Shown here: piece after piece, positions 1-7,754 of the stretch
Position numbering within the stretch: position 1 is the first letter of the stretch
Layout: every line of letters starts with the position of its first letter
NCBI RefSeq assembly: GCF_002968635.1
Contig: NZ_PVBN01000001.1
Location: forward strand, 1-64,000
Reading direction: 5' to 3'
DNA: 64,000 bases
DNA from: Neorhizobium alkalisoli
GTDB lineage: Bacteria > Pseudomonadota > Alphaproteobacteria > Rhizobiales > Rhizobiaceae
Position numbers and translations under genes: made by a program
Notes under the pieces: model-generated
What the model saw: the letters and a program-made list of their open reading frames with translations, nothing else
The model's database searches: none
Told to the model about the DNA's origin: nothing

Positions 1-1
1 C

Positions 2-118
2 CAAAAGCGAACGATCGAGGACACGTGGCGACACATCGGCTCTCTCGTCACAACAATCCAACCCGGCGAATGCAGTAACTACTTCGTAAACGCCGGATAC
101 GCTTCCGTCAAAACATGA
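2..118 (+). mobile_element. IS630-family transposase, C-terminal fragment (cut by window edge)
   Basis: Frame 2 is open from the window edge to a TGA at 116-118 and encodes 38 residues. They contain TIEDTWRHIG and then ECSNYFVNAGYAS. That Trp/Ile-rich stretch followed by (E)CxNYFxxxGY is how IS630-family (DDE) transposases usually end. The rest of the gene lies to the left, so intactness cannot be judged. Only six bases separate its stop from the stop of the minus-strand gene at 125-910. The right terminal repeat must therefore be very short, overlap that gene, or be lost. The family call rests on recognition of a short tail. Confidence 0.6.
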
Positions 119-124
119 ACCGCT

Positions 125-910
125 CTAGCCTTTCTTCTTTGCCGTCGCGACCGGCTCGGTCGTCAGCTTGAAGTCCGCCATTTCCTTTGGCGTCAGGTAG
201 TAGAGCCGGTCCGGCGGTGTTTCGAGGGCATTGATCCAGAGCCCGGCGCCGATGCCCATGGCGTCCAGATGCCGGGCCACCCGCGCGGTGGTAGCCTGCG
301 CGGCGGACATGGCCTGTTCGGCCGTCGGTCGATCCCTGCCGCCGTTGAAAACCTGATGCACGCCGACAACCGCATCCTTCTCCGCCATGCGTCCGATGCC
401 GCCTGCAAAGACGATCGGGCACGAGGAGGCACATAGGCCTTTCGAGGCCACTTGGGTGTCCAGCTTCTTCTCCCGGATCAGCTTGGACATGGCGAGCGCA
501 TCCTCGACCGAGCCGCCGGGCGAGTTGAGCATCACCGTTTTCACATACTCGCCGCGAGCCTCGATCTCCTGCGCAAAACGGCCGGCGGCGCCAGGATCGA
601 TCGTTCCCTCCGCCAAAAGCACGCCCCCGGGTTTCAGCTCGAATTTCACGGCTTGGCGAAGCACCTCTCTGGGGCTCGCCGGCTGAACCGGCGGCGCGGT
701 AGGCACTCCATCCGTCAGCGCCGGAGGCAGGACGGGTTGGTCCCGGTGCAACGGGTCGTAGCCGGGAAGCTTTGCATTCATCGCCGTGATGTCGCGCACG
801 TCGATGACAAGAAACACCGCCGCAGCCGACAGCAGGGCGTAGAAGGCCCCCCGCATGAGAACGCCGTCATCGAGCCGCAGGAGTGCCTTGAAGGCGTCAT
901 CGATCCTCAT
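125..910 (-). CDS. Membrane-anchored ClpP-like periplasmic protein (COG3904 type), function unknown
   Basis: 261 residues. One transmembrane segment (about 20-38) is followed by a Pro-rich linker (55-80) and a ClpP/crotonase-like domain (about 95-225). Visible landmarks are the strand GTIDPGA (102-108), SPGGSVEDALAMS (130-142, where ClpP has its substrate-binding Gly-Gly), CASSC (160-164, where ClpP has its nucleophilic Ser) and VGVHQVF (182-188, with His185 where ClpP has its catalytic His). A Ser-His pair therefore appears to be kept and the domain should face the periplasm. The substrate is unknown. The start overlaps the end of the upstream gene by 14 bases, so the two are probably co-translated. 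It resembles the conserved predicted periplasmic proteins of COG3904; proteolysis is an inference. Confidence 0.72.
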   Translation of the reverse strand: MRIDDAFKALLRLDDGVLMRGAFYALLSAAAVFLVIDVRDITAMNAKLPGYDPLHRDQPVLPPALTDGVPTAPPVQPASPREVLRQAVKFELKPGGVLLAEGTIDPGAAGRFAQEIEARGEYVKTVMLNSPGGSVEDALAMSKLIREKKLDTQVASKGLCASSCPIVFAGGIGRMAEKDAVVGVHQVFNGGRDRPTAEQAMSAAQATTARVARHLDAMGIGAGLWINALETPPDRLYYLTPKEMADFKLTTEPVATAKKKG

Positions 911-2204
911 GCGACCGGTCCCTCGTGCGCGATTTCAGATCGAGATTGGTGATATTGTTCAGCTCCTGGGCCTCGTTTTCGGCTTCCGCCCTGGCTACGG
1001 CATCCTCGATTTCTAGACCTTTCACGGAAACGGCGCGCTGGACTTCCAGTGCCTGAAGAAGCTCTGCAGCGGTAATGCGTTCCGCGAAGGGGAGCTTTTC
1101 CTCCTGTTTGCGGATCGCGCCATGCACGACCGCGAGGATGAATACCATCCCTCCCGGCAGAAGGTCGATCGAGATCGCGCCTGCCCAGGCGGGGATGAAA
1201 TCCTGCGCATAATGCAGGACGGCCTCAGCGGAGGAAAGCGGTACGAAACGCCGCTCCTGAACCGACGGCCGGGCGAGGATCTCGTCCGCTGCCTTGGCGA
1301 GCGCCTTGGACTGCGCGGTGACCGAGTTCCGGATCGTCTCCATCACCTGGGCCTGCCGGTTGACGAGGTTTGCGTCCCCTCCGTCGGCCACTGGCGCAAT
1401 GAAACCGAGCGAGAGATCGTCGGCCGCACGCCGGATCGAGGGCGCCACGGAGGTTTGGGCAAGCGAGGTGATGACGCCCGTGAGCGCAACGGCCTCGGCT
1501 GAGAACTGATCGGCTCTCGGCTCGATCGTGCCCGGTGCCGAAACCAGCGAACGCATGGTTTCGAGCCTTTTCTGCCCCTGCGCAAAAAGATCGCTCACCT
1601 GTTCTCGCGAAGCGTTGATGCCGTTCTCGAGCTCCTTCATCTGCGCAGACATCTGCGAGAGAAGCTGTACGACGCTGCCTGATCCGGTCGTGCCGGTAAG
1701 CGCACCGGATTGCCGCTCGACGGCGGCAAGCTGAGAAAACCGCTCGGAGGCGCGCTGGATGTCAGGCAGAAGACTTTGCGCGGCAAGAGCGTTCTGGTGG
1801 GCACGGTCGAGATCGGCGGTATAGTCCTCGACCGTCTCCGCCAGATGCTGCTCCACCGCCGCAGAGCCCGCCAGCGCGGCAGCATTGAGCCAGCTCGACA
1901 TGGCCAGGATCATCGCGGCACCCGCTGCCATCACGCCGAGCATGGCGACACGGCCCGCATGCGTCGTAACGTGCGGATAGAAGCGGGCCATGTAGGACCA
2001 GAAGGCATAGATGCCGACGGAAACGGAGGCGGAATAGATGATCGCCGCGAAGAAGACGGCGGTCGGCGAGCCGTCGAGGATCGAACGCACGCCGAGATAG
2101 GTATAGACGCCGGAGGCGAGCGCCAGCACGGCCAGCGCAAACCGGGTCATGGTTTCGACGGCCGCGACGCCGTCCTGCAAGCGTTGGGAAGCGCCGAGCG
2201 CCAT
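897..2204 (-). CDS. Polytopic membrane protein with large coiled-coil domain, unknown function
   Basis: About 435 residues. Three transmembrane segments lie near the N terminus (about 20-40, 50-72, 86-105). A long Ala/Gln/Glu-rich helical stretch of about 230 residues follows, then a fourth segment near 340-365 (PGGMVFILAVVHGAI). The tail is charged and about 70 residues long. If the N terminus is cytosolic, the helical domain is periplasmic and the tail cytosolic. The ATG at 2204 is preferred over a TTG at 2210 because GGAG sits 9 bases upstream of it. The gene overlaps the ClpP-like gene by 14 bases and a 16-bp palindrome (2221-2236) lies just upstream. No named family is recognised. A scaffold or regulator for the downstream ClpP-like protein is possible but unproven. 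Confidence 0.65.
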   Translation of the reverse strand: MALGASQRLQDGVAAVETMTRFALAVLALASGVYTYLGVRSILDGSPTAVFFAAIIYSASVSVGIYAFWSYMARFYPHVTTHAGRVAMLGVMAAGAAMILAMSSWLNAAALAGSAAVEQHLAETVEDYTADLDRAHQNALAAQSLLPDIQRASERFSQLAAVERQSGALTGTTGSGSVVQLLSQMSAQMKELENGINASREQVSDLFAQGQKRLETMRSLVSAPGTIEPRADQFSAEAVALTGVITSLAQTSVAPSIRRAADDLSLGFIAPVADGGDANLVNRQAQVMETIRNSVTAQSKALAKAADEILARPSVQERRFVPLSSAEAVLHYAQDFIPAWAGAISIDLLPGGMVFILAVVHGAIRKQEEKLPFAERITAAELLQALEVQRAVSVKGLEIEDAVARAEAENEAQELNNITNLDLKSRTRDRSHEDR

Positions 2205-2220
2205 GGGCAAGGTCTCCGGA

Positions 2221-2236
2221 AAGGAATGTATTCCTT
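2221..2236. promoter_or_regulatory. 16-bp palindrome upstream of the unknown membrane operon
   Basis: AAGGAAT-GT-ATTCCTT is a perfect 7-bp inverted repeat with a 2-base centre. It ends 16 bases before the start codon of the 897-2204 gene, immediately upstream of its ribosome-binding site. The position and symmetry fit a repressor operator. A short mRNA hairpin is the alternative. Confidence 0.35.
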
Positions 2237-2293
2237 AACAGAGAATGAAGAACCGGGCGGAATAAAGGCGTCTGCGAGCGCGCTTGCGCCGTG

Positions 2294-3856
2294 TCAGCCG
2301 AGCGTAAAGACGAAATAGAGCAGCGAGAGCGCGATGATCCACAATGCGACGCGGCCGGAACGGCTGTATCGGGCTTCCGCCCTGCCGATCGCCTCTGCCG
2401 TTTCGGGATCGAAACGCAAACCGTGTTCGCTCATGTGAACGAGTTCTTCGTGAAATCTTTCCGTCTTCGCGGCGATTTCCGGCGCAGCTTCCGCGAGCTT
2501 TACCATCGCCTTCAGCCCGTCCTTCAGATCGGTTACCACCCGTTTCGGTCCGAGATTGCCGCGGATCCAGTCGCCGACCACAGGTTCGGATGCCTTCCAC
2601 ATGTTGAAGCGTGGGTTCAGCATGCGCGACACGCCTTCGACGACGACCATCGTCTTCTGCAGGAGGATCAGTTCCGGGCGGGTCTGCATCTCGAAAAGGT
2701 CCGTTACCTCGAAGAGCAGCGCAAGCAGCCGGGCCATGGAAATCGTCTCCGCCGGCTGTCCGTGGATCGGCTCGCCGATTGCCCGGATCGCCTGGGCGAA
2801 GCTCGAGACGTCGTGGTGCGCCGGCACATAACCCGCCTCGAAATGGACTTCGGCGACACGTACGTAGTCGCGGGTGATGAAGCCGTAGAGGATCTCCGCG
2901 AGGAAGCGCCTTTCCTTTTTACCCAGCCGGCCGACGATGCCCATGTCGACGGCGACAATGGTGCCGGTTTTATCGACGAAGAGATTGCCGGGATGCATGT
3001 CGGCATGGAAGAAGCCGTCGCGCAACGTGTGACGAAGGAATGACTGGATCAGGATTTCGGCAAGCCTTTCCAGATCGTGGCCGGCAGCCTGCAATGCGCC
3101 TACGTCCGACATCTTGATGCCGTCGATCCATTCCATGGTAACGACATCGCGGCCGGTGCGCTCCCAGTCCACGCTCGGCACACGAAAGCCGGGATCGTCC
3201 TTGATGTTTTCGGCAATCTCGGAAAGCGCAGCCGCTTCCAGGCGGAGGTCCATCTCCACCTTGGTGGTCTGCTCGAGTGTCCGCGTCACCTCGACGGGCC
3301 TGAGGCGCCGGCTGGACGGCACGAAGCGTTCCTGCATGCGAGACAGCAGGTACATGCTCTCGATGTCGTGGGCGAAGCGCTGCCGGACGCCGGGCCGTAC
3401 AACCTTCACCGCCACCGTCCTGTCGCCGATCGTGCAGGGATGCACCTGGGCGATGGAGGCCGCGGCGATAGGCTCCCCGAAAGAGGAGTAGAGATCGCTG
3501 ATGGGCCGGCCGAGCGAGCCTTCGATCGCTGCCTTGGCGATGTCGGTCGGGAAATAGGCCATGCGGTCCTGCAGAAGAGCGAGATCCACGGCCCAATCCA
3601 CGCCGACCACGTCCGGGCGAGTTGCAAGGAACTGGCCGATCTTGACGTAGGAGGGCCCCAGCCTGTCGACGGCGCGGGTCAGCCGTTCGCTGCGTGCCTG
3701 CTTGAGCGAATGATTGCGGGCCAGCGGCTCCAGGAGCGACTTCACGAGGCCGACCGATGGCGGCAGGCCTTGCGAAGGAAGGGCCGATACCACCCCTTCG
3801 CGCACCAGAACCCAGCCGACACGCACAAGTCGGAAATAAGCGCCGATCGTGCTCAT
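2294..3856 (-). CDS. ubiB: Ubiquinone biosynthesis kinase-like protein UbiB
   Basis: 520 residues of the ABC1/ADCK/UbiB atypical kinase family, needed for ubiquinone synthesis at the inner membrane. Visible features are the family KIGQ motif in SYVKIGQF (about 72-75), the Ala-rich loop with AASIAQVH (132-139), the conserved Lys in VAVKVVRPG (about 151), HADMHPGN in the catalytic loop and VDMG as the metal-binding Asp. A C-terminal hydrophobic segment (about 502-520) would anchor it. The ATG at 3856 is chosen over one 12 codons upstream, which lies inside ubiE. It starts 4 bases after the ubiE stop, so ubiE-ubiB form an operon with ubiE first. Older annotations call it a 2-polyprenylphenol 6-hydroxylase; a regulatory ATPase/kinase role is the current view. 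Confidence 0.93.
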   Translation of the reverse strand: MSTIGAYFRLVRVGWVLVREGVVSALPSQGLPPSVGLVKSLLEPLARNHSLKQARSERLTRAVDRLGPSYVKIGQFLATRPDVVGVDWAVDLALLQDRMAYFPTDIAKAAIEGSLGRPISDLYSSFGEPIAAASIAQVHPCTIGDRTVAVKVVRPGVRQRFAHDIESMYLLSRMQERFVPSSRRLRPVEVTRTLEQTTKVEMDLRLEAAALSEIAENIKDDPGFRVPSVDWERTGRDVVTMEWIDGIKMSDVGALQAAGHDLERLAEILIQSFLRHTLRDGFFHADMHPGNLFVDKTGTIVAVDMGIVGRLGKKERRFLAEILYGFITRDYVRVAEVHFEAGYVPAHHDVSSFAQAIRAIGEPIHGQPAETISMARLLALLFEVTDLFEMQTRPELILLQKTMVVVEGVSRMLNPRFNMWKASEPVVGDWIRGNLGPKRVVTDLKDGLKAMVKLAEAAPEIAAKTERFHEELVHMSEHGLRFDPETAEAIGRAEARYSRSGRVALWIIALSLLYFVFTLG

Positions 3857-3860
3857 GCGA

Positions 3861-4637
3861 TCAAAGCTTCCAACCGGAATGCAGTGCTGCAATGCCGCCG
3901 GTGTAATTGGTGTAGGTCACGCGGGAGAACCCGGCATCGCGGATCATCGTGGCGAAATTTTCCTGGTTGGGGAATTTGCGGATCGATTCCACCAGATATT
4001 GATAGGGCTCGGCATCGCCGGTGATCATCTTGCCGAAGCGGGGGATCGCCTTGAAGGACCATTCCTCATAAAAGCGCTCGAGCAGCGGCATCTCGACCTC
4101 GGAAAATTCCAATACCAGCAGCCGCCCGCCGCGTTTGAGTACGCGGTAGGCCTCTTTCAGCGCGACATCGATATGCGGGACATTGCGAATTCCGAATGCG
4201 ATCGTATAGGCATCGAAGGAGTTGGCCTCGAAGGGCAGGGATTCGGCGTTCGCTTCGACGAAATCCAGGTTCTCGGAAAGCTTGTGCTTGGTGGCCCGCT
4301 CGGCGCCCACAGCAAGCATCGAACCGTTGATATCGAGCACGGTGACATGGGCCTTGCGTCCCGAAGCCTCGACGATCCGGAAGGCTATGTCGCCGGTGCC
4401 GCCTGCCACATCGAGGGTCCTATAGCCGCTGTCCTTGCACGGGTTGAGCGCAGCTATCATGGCATCTTTCCAGACCCGATGCATGCCGGCCGACATCACG
4501 TCGTTCATCACGTCGTAGCGCTTGGCCACCTTGTGGAAAACGTCGTTGACCAGGCCCTGCTTCTCACCCTCTGCAACCCGGCGGAAGCCGTAGGAGGTCT
4601 CCATGCCGCCTTCAGCGCTGGTACGGGCTTCGGTCAT
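3861..4637 (-). CDS. ubiE: Demethylmenaquinone/2-methoxy-6-polyprenyl-benzoquinol methyltransferase UbiE
   Basis: 258 residues, a class I SAM-dependent C-methyltransferase of ubiquinone synthesis. The family signature [17 protein letters not shown] is near the N terminus. The SAM-binding glycine motif is [13 protein letters not shown] and the second family signature is [11 protein letters not shown] followed by [13 protein letters not shown]. The ATG at 4637 (MTEARTSA) matches the usual rhizobial N terminus; an in-frame ATG seven codons earlier is less likely. It is the first gene of ubiE-ubiB and is transcribed divergently from mutM. Confidence 0.95.
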   Translation of the reverse strand: MTEARTSAEGGMETSYGFRRVAEGEKQGLVNDVFHKVAKRYDVMNDVMSAGMHRVWKDAMIAALNPCKDSGYRTLDVAGGTGDIAFRIVEASGRKAHVTVLDINGSMLAVGAERATKHKLSENLDFVEANAESLPFEANSFDAYTIAFGIRNVPHIDVALKEAYRVLKRGGRLLVLEFSEVEMPLLERFYEEWSFKAIPRFGKMITGDAEPYQYLVESIRKFPNQENFATMIRDAGFSRVTYTNYTGGIAALHSGWKL

Positions 4638-4785
4638 CGGTGAACTCCTTACTTCCATTCGCGAGCGACCATAGCGAAATCACTTGCACCTCGCTATCTG
4701 TGGTCCACCCATTATAGATGCATGCGACATCCGGTCCGCTCTATAGAGCAGGAACGGGATGGTTGGAACAGGAAGTTAGGTAGCT

Positions 4786-5664
4786 ATGCCCGAATTGCCA
4801 GAGGTGGAAACCGTCCGGCGTGGTCTCGCGCCGGCAATGGAAGACGCCGTCATTTCGCAGCTGGAACTCAATCGGCCGGATCTGCGCTTTCCGCTTCCGG
4901 AAAACTTCGCCGAAAGGGTGGAAGGACGCCGGATCGTGTCGCTCGGCAGACGTGCCAAATATCTGCTGATCGATCTGGAGGACGACCTGACGGTCATCAG
5001 CCATCTCGGCATGTCCGGCTCCTTCCGGATCGAGAACGAGACGCCGGGCGAGTTTCATCATCCGCGGTCCAAGGACAGCAAGCACGATCACGTGGTCTTT
5101 CATCTTGCGGGGGAGAGCGGGCCGCTGCGGATCATCTATAATGACCCGCGCCGCTTCGGCTTCATGCACCTATGGAAGCGCAGCGAGCTTGATCTTTATC
5201 CGGCCTTCTCCGAACTGGGTCCCGAACCGACCGGCAATGCGCTGCATGCGGATTATCTGGCAGGGCGCCTTGCCGGCAAGAACCAGCCGCTGAAGGGCGC
5301 CCTGCTCGATCAGACAGTGATCGCCGGCCTCGGCAACATATATGTGTGCGAAGCGCTGTGGCGTTCGCATCTTTCCCCGAAACGCGCCGCCGGCAGCGTC
5401 GTCACAAAGACGGGAAAACCGAAAAAGGAACTCCTGGCGCTCAATGAAGCCATCCGCAACGTCATTGCGGATGCGATCGCCGCCGGCGGTTCGTCGCTTC
5501 GGGACCATATTCAGACCGATGGCTCCCTCGGCTACTTCCAGCATTCCTTCTCGGTCTACGACCGCGAAGGCGGGGCTTGCCGCACGCCGGGCTGCGGCGG
5601 TACGGTCGCCCGCATCACCCAGGCGGGCCGCTCCACATTCTATTGCCCGGCCTGCCAGAAATAG
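4786..5664 (+). CDS. mutM: Formamidopyrimidine-DNA glycosylase (Fpg/MutM)
   Basis: 292 residues. It removes 8-oxoguanine and other oxidised purines from DNA by a glycosylase/AP-lyase reaction. The N terminus [14 protein letters not shown] carries the catalytic Pro2 and Glu3. The helix-two-turn-helix part includes [12 protein letters not shown]. The C terminus ends in a four-Cys zinc finger (CRTPGCGG...YCPACQK). Length is slightly above the usual 270 residues. The hydratase gene follows 15 bases downstream on the same strand, so they are probably co-transcribed. The promoter must lie in the 148-bp divergent gap with ubiE, which contains the palindrome GCTCTATAGAGC (4738-4749). Confidence 0.96.
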   Translation: MPELPEVETVRRGLAPAMEDAVISQLELNRPDLRFPLPENFAERVEGRRIVSLGRRAKYLLIDLEDDLTVISHLGMSGSFRIENETPGEFHHPRSKDSKHDHVVFHLAGESGPLRIIYNDPRRFGFMHLWKRSELDLYPAFSELGPEPTGNALHADYLAGRLAGKNQPLKGALLDQTVIAGLGNIYVCEALWRSHLSPKRAAGSVVTKTGKPKKELLALNEAIRNVIADAIAAGGSSLRDHIQTDGSLGYFQHSFSVYDREGGACRTPGCGGTVARITQAGRSTFYCPACQK

Positions 5665-5679
5665 GAGAGGAGACACCGG

Positions 5680-6453
5680 ATGAGCTATGAAACCCTGTTG
5701 ACCGAGATCCGCGAGTCCGTGGCGTTGATAACGCTCAACCGGCCTAAGGCGCTGAATGCCCTCAATTCCACCGTCATGACTGAGCTCACCGAGGCGCTGG
5801 CGGGCTTTGCCAAGGACGAAGGCATTGGTGCGATCGTTCTGACCGGTTCCGAAAAGGCCTTCGCCGCCGGCGCCGATATCAAGGAAATGCAGGGTATCGA
5901 TTTCGTCGACGCCTATGTGAACGATTTCATTTCCGGTTGGGAGGCGATCGCCGCGACCCGCAAGCCAATTGTCGCGGCCGTATCCGGTTTCGCCCTCGGC
6001 GGTGGTTGCGAGCTTGCCATGATGTGCGATTTCATCATCGCTTCGGAAAACGCGAAGTTCGGCCAGCCGGAAATCACCCTCGGCGTCATCCCCGGCATGG
6101 GCGGCTCGCAGCGTCTCACCCGCGCCGTCGGCAAGGCGAAGGCCATGGACCTGGTACTGACGGGACGGATGATGGATGCGGCCGAGGCCGAACGCGCCGG
6201 CCTGGTATCGCGGATCGTGCCGCCGGAACGCCTGGTCGATGAGGCGGTGGAAGCGGCCGCCAAGATTGCCTCCTTCCCGCGGGCGGCTGTCTTGATGGCC
6301 AAGGAAGCGGTTGCCCGCTCTTTCGAGACCACGTTGGGAGAAGGCCTGCGTTTCGAACGGCGGCTCTTCCATTCGCTGTTTGCCACGGCCGATCAGAAGG
6401 AAGGCATGAGCGCCTTCGTCGAAAAGCGTAAGCCGCAATTCTCAAACCGGTGA
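5680..6453 (+). CDS. Enoyl-CoA hydratase
   Basis: 257 residues, a full-length crotonase-fold enoyl-CoA hydratase of fatty-acid beta-oxidation. The oxyanion-hole segments [11 protein letters not shown] and [13 protein letters not shown] are visible. The Glu pair expected for hydration sits in [18 protein letters not shown]. The tail has the usual [27 protein letters not shown] pattern. GGAGAGG lies just before the ATG. It follows mutM by 15 bases, the order seen in other Rhizobiaceae. Physiological substrate chain length cannot be read from the sequence. Confidence 0.92.
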   Translation: MSYETLLTEIRESVALITLNRPKALNALNSTVMTELTEALAGFAKDEGIGAIVLTGSEKAFAAGADIKEMQGIDFVDAYVNDFISGWEAIAATRKPIVAAVSGFALGGGCELAMMCDFIIASENAKFGQPEITLGVIPGMGGSQRLTRAVGKAKAMDLVLTGRMMDAAEAERAGLVSRIVPPERLVDEAVEAAAKIASFPRAAVLMAKEAVARSFETTLGEGLRFERRLFHSLFATADQKEGMSAFVEKRKPQFSNR

Positions 6454-6635
6454 AACAGACGCGCGATTGGTCAAATTGCGCGTTGACTGGAGCGGGTATT
6501 CCGGCTATATGCCCGCCCACAGTTGGGAAAGCCTGATCACGGCTTCCTCTATTGCTCCCGAATTGCTGGATCGAGGGTCGCAGGACCGACGCGGCAACGG
6601 CGGAGTTTTGGTTCGAATTCGTAGAGAGGCATGAA

Positions 6636-6902
6636 ATGGCCAATACAACTTCGGCGAAAAAAGCGACCCGCAAGATCGCTCGCCGTACCGCAGTCAACAA
6701 GGCTCGCCGTTCGCGCGTCCGTGGCTTCATCCGCAAGGTCGAAGAAGCGATTGCAACTGGTGACATCACGGTTGCTGCCGAAGCTCTCAAGGCTGCGCAG
6801 CCTGAGATCCACCGTGCTGCGACCAAGGGCGTGCTTCATAGCAATACAGCGTCCCGCAAGGTGTCTCGCCTGGCGGCTCGTGTGAAGGCTCTTTCGGCCT
6901 AA
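6636..6902 (+). CDS. rpsT: 30S ribosomal protein S20
   Basis: 88 residues, very Lys/Arg/Ala-rich ([20 protein letters not shown]), the typical S20 composition and length. It binds 16S rRNA in the small subunit. The ATG at 6636 follows AGAGAGGC. An ATG five bases upstream (6631) is in another frame and should not be used. A Rho-independent terminator follows at 6927-6957. Confidence 0.97.
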   Translation: MANTTSAKKATRKIARRTAVNKARRSRVRGFIRKVEEAIATGDITVAAEALKAAQPEIHRAATKGVLHSNTASRKVSRLAARVKALSA

Positions 6903-6926
6903 TCGCTCAGTCAAATTTGCGTCACA

Positions 6927-6957
6927 AAAAAGCCTGGTCCCTTGACCGGGCTTTTTC
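6927..6957 (+). terminator. Rho-independent terminator after rpsT
   Basis: AAAAAAGCCTGGT, a short loop and ACCGGGCTTTTT form an 8-bp stem (one G-U pair) followed by a T run, 24 bases after the rpsT stop. Confidence 0.85.
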
Positions 6958-7754
6958 TGATTCTCTCAGCTAACCTTATATTTACCCGGCTTAGTAACAA
7001 ATTCGTGTCAGCGGCGTGACAGAAATTCTTATTTTATTTCAATAAGTTAGGGGAGGTGGCTAAGCGAGGGTATGGCTGAAGTGCCCGGCGGATGCCCCTC
7101 GACTGAGTCAAGAAGATTTTTATTTTTTTTGTGAACGATCACGCCGAATGTATGTCATTTTTGAATCCCATTGATTCAAAAGCGATTCTCCATGAAGGCC
7201 TCTGTGACATTCAAATCACGCTGAGAGAGTCAACGCCCAGCTCTTAATTTTGCGTAAAATTCATCATTGATCTTGGCATTTGATCCTGCCTAAATGGCCT
7301 CCAGCAAGGGGCGCGGGGATTACTTCAGAGGGCTGCCGGCGGCCGTTCTTTCAGAACGGCGCGGAGACTTTCTGCCCCTTGCAACGGGACAAATCTTGCC
7401 CGTTTTCCATATAACCATCGGTTGTGATCCGGAAATTTCCCGTTTCCGGAAACGGCCGGATATTGTCGAGGCCGGACCGCGCATCGCGGAGCTGGTGCAA
7501 AGGAGGAGAGGCAGGTTCGAGCGGCCATGACGAGGATGGGCGTTCGGTGCATGCGGAGTGGCTTCCGCAGGTTTGGTCCGAGTACGAGGCGGGCTGGGCA
7601 AAGCTTTCGATCTGCTGTTGAGGCGGGGAAGCATAAAAGGACCGGGCGGCGATGTTCTCAATGATTGGGAGTGTTTTGCTGTGCCTGGGAAAACGAGGTT
7701 TGTCCTGGCGGCGTAAACGAGACCGCCGGGCTATGAATTGGAAGGCGGCGCATA
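6958..7754 (+). promoter_or_regulatory. Long upstream region/leader of dnaA
   Basis: About 800 bases without a convincing gene. The left half (to about 7290) is AT-rich and contains six GANTC sites (6959, 7105, 7163, 7173, 7184, 7227). It also has a perfect 9-bp inverted repeat TTTTGAATC-N5-GATTCAAAA (7159-7181) that holds two of them. The right half is GC-rich and holds a hairpin GCCGTTCT-TTC-AGAACGGC (7342-7360) and a perfect 16-bp palindrome CCGTTTCCGGAAACGG (7440-7455), which could fold in a dnaA 5' UTR. GANTC is the site of the alphaproteobacterial cell-cycle methylase CcrM, and dnaA promoters are known to respond to it in Caulobacter. No DnaA box of the TTATNCACA form was found. The promoter position is not determined. 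Confidence 0.6.

Noticed and set aside
7294-7530. Short frames in the dnaA leader
   Set aside because: No ribosome-binding site or motif; they overlap palindromes and look like chance frames in GC-rich leader sequence.
6958-7754. Chromosomal replication origin next to dnaA
   Set aside because: No DnaA boxes (TTATNCACA) were found, and in rhizobia the chromosomal origin is known to lie near hemE rather than dnaA.
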